A stretch of 5,168 nt of DNA from Acidobacteriota bacterium (GTDB lineage Bacteria > Acidobacteriota > Polarisedimenticolia > QHYA01), in the NCBI GenBank assembly GCA_003223995.1, contig QHYA01000265.1, positions 1-5,168 on the forward strand, written 5' to 3'. The notes beneath the pieces were generated by a model that was not told where the DNA came from, searched no databases, and saw nothing but the letters and a program-made list of their open reading frames with translations. The translations under genes and the position numbers were made by a program. Below, in pieces: positions 1 through 5,168 of this stretch (position 1 is the stretch's first letter; each line of letters starts with the position of its first letter).

Positions 1-1835
1 TTTTCGTACCAGTACCGGCCCGCCCAAAGGCCGAGGGCACGCCAGTAATGCGGGGACAACTCGGGAGCCACGGGAGCCGGTGAGTGGGCGAGCGATTCAG
101 GGCTGCTGTCCAGGGGAGCAAACCAGGGCCAAGCTCGATAGATCCCGATGAGGGCCAGGTGATGCGCCGCGGCCGAGCGGTGACGGACAAAGTCCACCGC
201 CGCGACCGCCTTGGGCAACTCGTTGGGATGCTGGCCCATGGCCGTCGCTCCCACCAAATAGTAGAAGTGTCTGTTGAAACCGGGAGGAACCAACCGTTCG
301 ATCCGGGAGAAGTCCTCGGCCTGTGCGTTCAACGGGACCGCCCTGGCGAGCAGCAGCGCGATTGCACGGGAAAGGTCCCGCTGATCGTCGGACGACAGTT
401 TGGGTAGGGTGTCGGAGAGGAAGGGCTGCTGCACCACTTCCAAGAAGAACTCGCGATCGACCGAGCCCGCCGGGGCGTGAGTCCACCAATAGATCCATGG
501 CAGGAGGGCGTAGGAATATCCCTTGGTAGAGAAGGCGGCGCCCGGCCGGTCCAGGGACACCAGGGGCGCGTGTGCCCCAAGTGCCAGTAAGACCACGCTG
601 GCGAGGAAGACGGCCTGGATCTGCCTCTGGACACGCGGGAACGCATCTTGGCAGCGCGCCAGTGAGTGGGCTGCCAAAAGGAACAGAAAGGGATAGGCCG
701 GCAGGTGGTACCGGGTGGCCCTGAAATGGCTGAATTGCACAGCCAGGGCGAACACGAAAAGGTACAGGATGCCAAACCCAACGAGCGTGGGTTGGGCCGG
801 GTGGGTACGGGAGGGGCGCGTCTCGCGGGGCCCCCTCCCGCGATCGTTGACTCCGGCCGGTGCGGATCGCCCAGTCTTCAGACGCAAGACTCCAGCGGTC
901 AGGATAGGGCCAAGATACAGGAGGGAGTAGACCAGGTTCGCGGCCCGTCGGTACAGGTCCCAAGCATCATCGGATGCAATCGTGCGGAGGAAGTTAACCG
1001 GGGCGAGATTCCAAGGATGGGCCAGGCCCTTCCACAGATACGCGAGTCCGAAGTGCTCCCACACGTTTCTACCACTAATCACGAGGCCGGCAAAGTGCAT
1101 CTGCACATTGATGACGATCCAGGGGGCAAAGCCCACAAGAAAGCTCAGCGCGGACCACAGCACGGGCGCTCGCCAAAACCTGCCCTTGTCGTGCCAGAGC
1201 CAAAACCCCAGCGTGGCCAAGAGGGTGAGCCCGTAGATATAGTCGAACCAGAGCCCGACCCCCGCCGTGAGGCCCAGGAGCACAGGGACAACCAGCGAGC
1301 CCTCCTCCTCGGAGAGCATTCTGAAGAGGAGCAACACCGTCAGCGCAGAGAAAAAAATGGATTCCGAATGAAACCCCATGGCGGTCACGGAGTAGTCCGT
1401 GAACAGCGGCGGCGAGAAACAGAAGAGCATGGCAAAGTATCCTGCCACGCGGTCGCCGGCCGCGCGCTGAATGGTCTGGTACCAGAAGAGCAGCGCGAGC
1501 GTGAAGAGCAAGAGCGGGGCGAGCTTCAGGGCGAATAGGGTCGGCCCGAACAGCAGGAAGAAGCCTGCGGCGAGGGCTCCGATCACTAACGAGCCTAACC
1601 CATAGTTATCTGCGCGGTACTCGGTGAAAGGCAGTGTAAGGCCTGTGACGAGTTCCTGCGCGATGGCGCCACGGTACAGTTCTTCGCTTACCCAGGCGCC
1701 CAGTTGGGATGGATCGATCAGCATTAAATACAGGAGACGGCTCGCGACGAACAGCAGAAGGAATCCTGCGAGCGACACGTTGGGGGATATCACTCGGCCG
1801 CGCGCAGCTTGGTTGTCGCTTGACGTCAACGTCAT
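1..1835 (-). CDS. Copy A: GT-C-like multi-pass membrane glycosyltransferase paralog, 3' end missing
   Basis: I read this frame by hand: 611 uninterrupted codons from the ATG at 1835-1833 to the left edge, with no stop, so the C-terminus (about 130 aa by comparison with copy B) lies outside the window. The start is fixed by its overlap with the copy B stop in the tetranucleotide ATGA. The protein is colinear with copy B, with roughly three quarters of residues identical by eye. Hydrophobic helices begin at about residue 22 and recur to about residue 425, followed by a soluble C-terminal region. The first external loop has S50-E51-E52 where copy B has G-D-E, and H156-S-E158 where copy B has H-A-Q. 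The GT-C call (PMT/ArnT-like transfer of a sugar from a lipid carrier) rests on this architecture, and the substrate is unknown. Residues 331-345 are an extra 15-aa insert encoded by a palindromic repeat. Being a membrane protein of this kind is near certain; the enzyme class is inference. Confidence 0.85.
   Translation of the reverse strand, partial: MTLTSSDNQAARGRVISPNVSLAGFLLLFVASRLLYLMLIDPSQLGAWVSEELYRGAIAQELVTGLTLPFTEYRADNYGLGSLVIGALAAGFFLLFGPTLFALKLAPLLLFTLALLFWYQTIQRAAGDRVAGYFAMLFCFSPPLFTDYSVTAMGFHSESIFFSALTVLLLFRMLSEEEGSLVVPVLLGLTAGVGLWFDYIYGLTLLATLGFWLWHDKGRFWRAPVLWSALSFLVGFAPWIVINVQMHFAGLVISGRNVWEHFGLAYLWKGLAHPWNLAPVNFLRTIASDDAWDLYRRAANLVYSLLYLGPILTAGVLRLKTGRSAPAGVNDRGRGPRETRPSRTHPAQPTLVGFGILYLFVFALAVQFSHFRATRYHLPAYPFLFLLAAHSLARCQDAFPRVQRQIQAVFLASVVLLALGAHAPLVSLDRPGAAFSTKGYSYALLPWIYWWTHAPAGSVDREFFLEVVQQPFLSDTLPKLSSDDQRDLSRAIALLLARAVPLNAQAEDFSRIERLVPPGFNRHFYYLVGATAMGQHPNELPKAVAAVDFVRHRSAAAHHLALIGIYRAWPWFAPLDSSPESLAHSPAPVAPELSPHYWRALGLWAGRYWYE
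298..354. repeat. 57-bp perfect match between genes A and B
   Basis: This stretch is identical to 2514-2570. A 35-bp perfect match just beside it (258-292) pairs with 2474-2508. The corresponding part of gene C (around 4590-4646) has many more differences. The segment encodes the region around the NAQAEDFSRIER sequence of the soluble domain. Confidence 0.8.
801..844 (+). repeat. Palindromic element, short version, in frame inside copy A
   Basis: This 44-bp segment shares 22 identical bases at its left end (801-822) and 17 at its right end (828-844) with the reverse complement of 3954-4027. It contains a 9-bp perfect stem, CGGGAGGGG (808-816) with CCCCTCCCG (832-840), and an inner CGCG/CGCG stem (817-820 with 824-827). 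Copies B and C lack it at this place: copy A has 15 extra codons between two membrane helices, encoding residues 331-345. It keeps the reading frame and is rich in Arg and Pro, as expected for a GC-rich palindrome in a flexible loop. Compared with the other copy, the central 35 bp are replaced by 5 bp. Confidence 0.75.
1832..1835 (-). promoter_or_regulatory. ATGA stop/start overlap coupling copy B to copy A
   Basis: The TGA of copy B (1834-1832) shares bases with the ATG of copy A (1835-1833). Four-base ATGA overlaps are typical of translational coupling by re-initiation within one bacterial mRNA. No separate promoter can fit between the two genes except inside the coding sequence of copy B, so A and B are very likely one transcript. 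Confidence 0.85.
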
Positions 1836-4054
1836 TGGCTTACCGGAAGCTCCAGCGCGCTTGGGGCCGGTCCCTCGAAGAGCGCCTCAAATTGAGCTTT
1901 CCCTCGCTGAATGGACGCGAGGCTCCTTGCTGAGAAGCCCTTCGTCCCTGCCATCCAAAATGGACTGTCATGACCCTTCCAGGGGAATAGGGAAAAGTGC
2001 TCGTCCTCGCCCAGTGCCATCCCCCAGCCTTCCAGGAGGCCCTCCTGATAGGCGGGCGGGAAACGCTCCAGCTCGGCAGGCGGGACCCAATGAGAAGTGA
2101 TGAGGAAAGTAAACAGGGCTTGCCCGACGCCTTGGAGGAAATATCGCTGCACCGGAGGATCGAGCCGCGGCAGGAACGCTTGCACGCGGCCGTTGAGAAG
2201 GCTCAGGGATCGATCAGCGTCGTACCAATACCGGCCCCTCAAATGGCCGACGGCCCGCCAGTAATGCGGGAGCAACTCTGGAGCCACGTGAACTGGTGCG
2301 GTGGCGAACGCTTCAGGGCCCGCGTCGAGGGAAGCAAGTTCGGGCCACGACCGGTAGATGCCGACCATGGCCACGTGATACGCCGTGGGCGAGCGGTGAC
2401 GGACAAACTCCACCGCTGCGACCGCCTTCAGCAACTCGTTGGGATGCCGGCCCATGGCCGTCGCTCCCAACTCATAGTAGAAGTGTCTGTTGAAACCGGG
2501 AGGAACCACCCGCTCGATCCGGGAGAAGTCCTCGGCCTGTGCGTTCAACGGGACCGCCCTGGCGAGCAGCCACACGATCCCACGGTACAGCTCTCGCTGA
2601 TCGTCAGACGACAGTTTGGGGAGGATGTCGGAGAGGAAGGGCCGCTGCCCCAGTGCTAGATCGAACTCGCGATCGACCGAGCCTACCGGTACGTGATTGT
2701 CTAAATAGATCCCTGGCAGGAGGGCGTAGGCATATCCCTTGGCGGAGAGGGTAGCGCCTGGCCGGTCCAGGGACAACAGGGGCACGTGTGTCCCAAGTCC
2801 CAATACGACCACGCTGGCGACGAAGATGGTCTGGATCTGCCGCTGGACACGCGGGACCAGGTCCTGACAGCGCGCAATCGAGTGGGCCACGAACAAGAAC
2901 AGGAAGGGATAGGCGGGCACGTAGTAGTGGGCGGACCTGAAATCGCTGAATTGCACGGCCAGTGCGAACACGACAAGGTACAGGATGGCGAATCCGGCGA
3001 GCGTGGGTCGGGGCGGTCTGGATCCGGTCGGTTCGGAGCGGACCGTCCTCAGCCACAAGACGCCAGCCGTGAGGATGGAGCCTAGATACAAGAGGGAGTA
3101 GAGCAGGTTCACGGTCCGTCGGTACAGATCCCAAGAATCATCGGACCCAATCGTGCGGAGGAATTCAACAGGGAAGAGTCTCCAGGGATGGGGCAAGCCG
3201 TCCCACAGATGTGCGAGTCCGAAGTGCTCCCACACATTCTTGTCATAGATCACGAGCCCGGCAAAGTGAGTCTGCACATTGATGATGATCCAGGGGGAAA
3301 AGCCCACAAGAAAGCCCAGCGCGAACCACAGCACGGGCGGTCGCCAGAACTTTCCCTTGTCGTGCCAGAGCCAAAACCCCAGCAGGGCCAGGAGGGTGAG
3401 CCCATAGATATAGGCGAACCAGAGCCCAACCCCCGCGGTGAGTCCCAGGAGCGCAGGGACAGCGGGCGATGGCTTTTCCTGGGAGAGCATTCTGAAGAGG
3501 AGCAACACGGTCAGCGCAGAAAACAGGATAGATTGCGCATGATCGCCGAGTGCGGCCACGGAGTAGGCGGTCAACAGAGGGGGTGAGAAGCAGAACAGGA
3601 GGGCGAAGTAGCATGCCACGCGCTCGCCGGCAGCGCGCTGGAGGGTCGAATACCAGAAGGCCAGCGCGAGCGTGGACACCAAGAGCGCGGCGAGCTTCAG
3701 TGCGAACAGGGTCGGCCCGAACAGCAGGAAGAAGCCCGCGGCGAGGGCTCCGATCACCAACGTGCCTAACGCAAAGTTATTCGTGCGGTACTCGGGGAAG
3801 GGCAGTGTAAGGCCCGTGACGAGTTCTTGCGCGATGGTGCCCACGTACAGCTCGTCGCCTAGTTGCGGGGGAACATAGCCTGGATGAATCAGCACCACGT
3901 ACAGGAGACGGCTTGCGACGAACAGCAGCAGGAATCCACCGAGCGAGACGTTTATCGCGGGAGGGGGCCCATCACCCGTTGCATCTGGGGGAGCAACGGG
4001 TACCCGACGCGCCCCTCCCGTACCCACTTGGGCATCGCCTGAAGGCATCATCAT
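1832..4054 (-). CDS. Copy B: GT-C-like multi-pass membrane glycosyltransferase paralog, complete (740 aa)
   Basis: This is the only complete member of the array. Candidate membrane helices lie at about residues 38-57, 93-113, 114-134, 143-163, 173-190, 200-228, 240-260, 315-336, 353-370, 379-394 and 407-427, giving about eleven spans. D67-E68 in the first external loop, followed by a Tyr/Ala/Glu-rich helix, matches the acidic-pair signature of GT-C enzymes related to PMT and ArnT, which use polyprenyl-phosphate sugars. Residues 430-740 form a soluble, probably helical domain that I do not recognise. It has recurring aromatic-glycine motifs at Y526-Y527 to G530, Y598-W599 to G603, Y638 to G644 and Y669 to G682. 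The start is the first of three consecutive ATG codons (4054, 4051, 4048). The first fits the ancestral ATGA overlap with copy C; the true start among the three is not certain. Residues 10-34 are encoded by a 74-bp palindromic element. The stop overlaps the start of copy A, so the two are probably co-translated. GT-C is likely but untested, and the donor and acceptor are unknown. Confidence 0.9.
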   Translation of the reverse strand: MMMPSGDAQVGTGGARRVPVAPPDATGDGPPPAINVSLGGFLLLFVASRLLYVVLIHPGYVPPQLGDELYVGTIAQELVTGLTLPFPEYRTNNFALGTLVIGALAAGFFLLFGPTLFALKLAALLVSTLALAFWYSTLQRAAGERVACYFALLFCFSPPLLTAYSVAALGDHAQSILFSALTVLLLFRMLSQEKPSPAVPALLGLTAGVGLWFAYIYGLTLLALLGFWLWHDKGKFWRPPVLWFALGFLVGFSPWIIINVQTHFAGLVIYDKNVWEHFGLAHLWDGLPHPWRLFPVEFLRTIGSDDSWDLYRRTVNLLYSLLYLGSILTAGVLWLRTVRSEPTGSRPPRPTLAGFAILYLVVFALAVQFSDFRSAHYYVPAYPFLFLFVAHSIARCQDLVPRVQRQIQTIFVASVVVLGLGTHVPLLSLDRPGATLSAKGYAYALLPGIYLDNHVPVGSVDREFDLALGQRPFLSDILPKLSSDDQRELYRGIVWLLARAVPLNAQAEDFSRIERVVPPGFNRHFYYELGATAMGRHPNELLKAVAAVEFVRHRSPTAYHVAMVGIYRSWPELASLDAGPEAFATAPVHVAPELLPHYWRAVGHLRGRYWYDADRSLSLLNGRVQAFLPRLDPPVQRYFLQGVGQALFTFLITSHWVPPAELERFPPAYQEGLLEGWGMALGEDEHFSLFPWKGHDSPFWMAGTKGFSARSLASIQRGKAQFEALFEGPAPSALELPVSQ
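1850..1853 (-). promoter_or_regulatory. Weak Shine-Dalgarno-like GGAG before copy A
   Basis: GGAG lies 14 nt upstream of the copy A ATG, inside the last codons of copy B. The spacing is long for an effective ribosome binding site, and the bases also encode conserved Leu-Glu. A and B share the same motif at the same spacing. That may only reflect conserved protein sequence, so start choice here rests mainly on the ATGA overlap. Confidence 0.3.
2120..2205. repeat. Near-identical 86-bp block shared by genes B and C
   Basis: This matches 4196-4281 with two differences. It encodes the SLLNGRVQAFLPRLDP stretch and the aromatic-glycine motif that follows in the soluble domain. Copy A ends before this region in the window, so it cannot be compared. 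High identity could mean strong protein constraint or recent exchange between the two genes. Confidence 0.75.
2976..3092. repeat. 117-bp perfect repeat, copy in gene B
   Basis: These 117 bases are identical to 5052-5168 in gene C. They encode the membrane helix around residues 322-336, the loop after it and the start of the next helix. Flanking sequence on the left shows clear divergence between B and C, so identity rises sharply here. The repeat lies in direct orientation, offset by 2076 bp. Confidence 0.9.
3954..4027 (-). repeat. Palindromic element, long version, in frame in the N-terminus of copy B
   Basis: This 74-bp version has two nested perfect stems. The outer stem is CGGGAGGGG (3958-3966) with CCCCTCCCG (4012-4020). 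The inner stem is ACCCGTTGC (3974-3982) with GCAACGGGT (3993-4001), closing a 10-base loop. Relative to the coding strand it lies in the opposite orientation to the copy at 801-844. It encodes residues 10-34 of copy B, a Gly/Pro/Ala-rich stretch before the first membrane helix. The N-terminus of copy A is 16 residues shorter and has no such sequence. Identity with 801-844 stops abruptly at both ends, which defines the element boundaries. Confidence 0.75.
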
Positions 4055-4122
4055 GGGCGTGGAGAGGGCTCCAGCGCGTTTGGGGCCGGTCTCTCAAAGA
4101 GCGCCTCAAATTGCGCTTTCCC
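4051..4122 (-). pseudogene. Out-of-frame remnant of the copy C C-terminus
   Basis: Read in the frame starting at 4122, this segment encodes 23 codons beginning GKAQFEALFE and ending with proline before TGA at 4053-4051. It matches the last 23 residues of copy B (residues 718-740) closely at its start. In copy C it lies beyond the deletion and out of frame, so it is no longer translated as part of that gene. Its own stop overlaps the copy B start codon as ATGA, the same arrangement as at the B/A junction. This shows what the ancestral end of copy C looked like. Confidence 0.85.
4069..4072 (-). promoter_or_regulatory. Weak Shine-Dalgarno-like GGAG before copy B
   Basis: GGAG lies 14 nt upstream of the first ATG of copy B, in the 51-nt gap left after the truncated end of copy C. 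The gap is former coding sequence, so this motif is inherited from the old C-terminus of copy C. Because copy C now stops 51 nt early, coupling between C and B is probably weaker than between B and A, and this motif may matter more here. Confidence 0.3.
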
Positions 4123-5168
4123 CATAGATGTGGGCGACGTGCTCCAGCTCAGCAGGCGAAAGCCAAGGAGAATCGCTGAGGTAAGCAAACAGGAGTTGCC
4201 CGACGCCTTGGAGGAAATATCGCTGCACCGAAGGATCGAGCCGCGGCAGGAACGCTTGCACGCGGCCGTTAAGAAGGCTCAAGGACCGATCGGCGTCGTA
4301 CCAGTACCGGCCTGCCAGATGGCCGAGGGCTCGCCAGTAATACGGGAGCAACTCTGGAATCACGTGAACTGGTGCGGTGGCGAACGCTTCAGGGCCGCTG
4401 TTTAGGGCAGCAACATAGGGCCAAGACCGGTAGATGCCGACCAAGGCCAGGTAATGCGCTGCGGCGGAGCGGTGACGGACAAACTCCACCGCCGCGACCG
4501 CCTTGGGTAACTCGTTGGGATGCTGGACCATGGCCATCCCTCCCAACTGATAGTAGAAATATCTATCGAACCCGAGAGGAACCAACCGCTCAATCCGGGC
4601 GTATTCCTCGGCCTGTCCGTTCAATGGGGCCGTCTCGGCGAGCAGCAGTGCGATCCTACGGGACAGCTCCTGCTGATCGTCGGACGACAGTTTGGGGAGG
4701 ATGTCGGAGAGGAAGGGCCGCTGCACCATTTCGAGGAGGAACTCGCGATCGACCGAGCCTGCCGGTGCGTGCGTGTATAAATATCTGAATGGCATGCGGG
4801 CGTAGGAGTATCCCTTGGCGGTGAGGGCAAAGCCCGGCCGGTCTAGGGACAACAGGGGCGCGTGCGCCCCAATGCTTAACACGACCACGCTGGCGGCGAA
4901 GATGGCCTGGATCTGCCGCTGGACACGCGGGACCAGGTCCTGACAGCGCGCCAGTGAGTAGGCCACGAGAACGAAGAGGAAGGGATAGGCCGGCATATGG
5001 TACCTGGCCTCTCTGAAATCGCTGAATTGCACGGCCAGGGCGAACACGATGAGGTACAGGATGGCGAATCCGGCGAGCGTGGGTCGGGGCGGTCTGGATC
5101 CGGTCGGTTCGGAGCGGACCGTCCTCAGCCACAAGACGCCAGCCGTGAGGATGGAGCCTAGATACAAG
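4106..5168 (-). CDS. Copy C: third GT-C-like paralog, N-terminus outside window, C-terminus truncated by frameshift
   Basis: The frame is open from the right edge, so the gene begins outside the window. The TTG at 5167 is an internal leucine (equivalent to L322 of copy B) and not a start. The visible 353 residues align without net gaps to copy B residues 322-669: the last few membrane helices and most of the soluble C-terminal domain. After the tyrosine equivalent to Y669 the protein ends with five unrelated residues (GESAI) and a TGA at 4108-4106. A net 143-nt deletion, relative to copy B, joins codon 669 to codon 718 out of frame. The last 71 residues are therefore lost, including the fourth aromatic-glycine motif. 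The membrane region seen here is intact, so the product may still be made, but it may also be a pseudogene in early decay. The first external loop with the predicted catalytic acids is not visible. Confidence 0.82.
   Translation of the reverse strand, partial: LYLGSILTAGVLWLRTVRSEPTGSRPPRPTLAGFAILYLIVFALAVQFSDFREARYHMPAYPFLFVLVAYSLARCQDLVPRVQRQIQAIFAASVVVLSIGAHAPLLSLDRPGFALTAKGYSYARMPFRYLYTHAPAGSVDREFLLEMVQRPFLSDILPKLSSDDQQELSRRIALLLAETAPLNGQAEEYARIERLVPLGFDRYFYYQLGGMAMVQHPNELPKAVAAVEFVRHRSAAAHYLALVGIYRSWPYVAALNSGPEAFATAPVHVIPELLPYYWRALGHLAGRYWYDADRSLSLLNGRVQAFLPRLDPSVQRYFLQGVGQLLFAYLSDSPWLSPAELEHVAHIYGESAI
5052..5168. repeat. 117-bp perfect repeat, copy in gene C, reaching the window edge
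   Basis: This is identical to 2976-3092. The match continues to the last base of the window, so its true length is unknown. A window that ends inside an exact repeat could reflect a contig end at an unresolved repeat as well as recent gene conversion. Confidence 0.9.

Larger units (their letters stand above)
1..5168 (-). repeat. Head-to-tail tandem gene duplication, unit of about 2.2 kb
   Basis: The three genes align colinearly in direct orientation. A and B are offset by 2171 bp to the right of the copy A insert and 2216 bp to its left. B and C are offset by 2076 bp over 2120-3092, shorter because of the deletion in C. The unit includes the junction itself, since the ATGA overlap is found at B/A and as a remnant at C/B. 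More units may lie outside either edge. Confidence 0.9.

Noticed and set aside
1..100. Frameshift or pseudogene in copy A, suspected because no complete open frame is closed there
   Set aside because: Hand translation gives 611 continuous codons to the edge, in register with copy B. The stop is simply outside the window.
801..844. The hairpin as a transcription terminator
   Set aside because: It lies in the middle of an open coding frame, has no following T-run on either strand, and is translated. A repeat insertion fits better.
97..963. A 288-codon minus-strand open frame within copy A
   Set aside because: It is in a different frame from copy A, which I read through without stops and which aligns with copy B throughout. 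The 288-codon product is Pro/Arg-rich and has no membrane pattern. The matching frames at 2604-3134 and 4656-5132 are the same shadow.
666..1538. A 290-codon open frame on the plus strand, and similar plus-strand frames at 1997-2659 and 3188-3586
   Set aside because: They lie opposite the membrane protein genes. Their translations are low-complexity, rich in Arg, Gly, Glu and Gln, with no domain. They recur at homologous places only because the sense genes are duplicated. Typical antisense shadows in GC-rich DNA.
5165..5167. TTG at the right edge as the start codon of copy C
   Set aside because: The codon aligns with an internal leucine in a membrane helix of copy B (L322), and the frame is open to the edge. 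The true start must lie outside the window.
1..5168. CRISPR array, tRNA, rRNA or transposase
   Set aside because: No short regularly spaced repeats, no cloverleaf outside coding sequence, no rRNA signature and no transposase-like protein in any frame. The long direct repeats are gene duplicates.

Overview
The window is almost entirely coding, on the minus strand. It holds a head-to-tail tandem array of three paralogous genes for one type of large polytopic membrane protein. By eye the DNA is GC-rich (around 60%). Together with intronless genes, ATGA start/stop overlaps and a bacterial GT-C-like fold, this points to a GC-rich bacterium. No taxonomic marker is present, so the lineage cannot be named.

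Layout in transcription order (right to left). Copy C (5168 to 4106) enters from outside the right edge, so its N-terminal half is missing. It has a net 143-nt deletion near its 3' end that shifts the frame and removes the last 71 residues of the family. Copy B (4054 to 1832) is complete at 740 aa. Copy A (1835 to 1) starts inside the stop codon of copy B and runs off the left edge after 611 codons with no stop. A and B overlap by the four bases ATGA. The decayed tail of C shows that C and B once overlapped in the same way.

Each complete protein appears to have two parts. The N-terminal part, about residues 38 to 427 of copy B, is a hydrophobic multi-pass module that resembles GT-C glycosyltransferases of the PMT/ArnT type: an acidic pair in the first external loop, followed by a series of membrane helices. 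The C-terminal part, about 310 aa, is soluble and probably helical. It carries recurrent aromatic plus Gly-x-Gly motifs, and I do not recognise it. The substrate is unknown. Lipid-linked sugar transfer to a surface glycan, lipid or protein is the reasonable family-level inference.

Two signals go beyond ordinary gene content. First, a small palindromic element sits in frame inside two of the paralogs, in opposite orientations: 44 bp at 801-844 in a transmembrane loop of copy A, and 74 bp at 3954-4027 in the N-terminus of copy B. This resembles the protein-coding palindromic elements known from Rickettsia. Second, identity between paralogs is patchy. It includes a 117-bp perfect match between B (2976-3092) and C (5052-5168) that runs exactly to the window edge, which suggests gene conversion, a recent duplication or an assembly breakpoint. 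There is no non-coding stretch longer than about 50 bp, and I see no RNA gene, CRISPR array or transposase.
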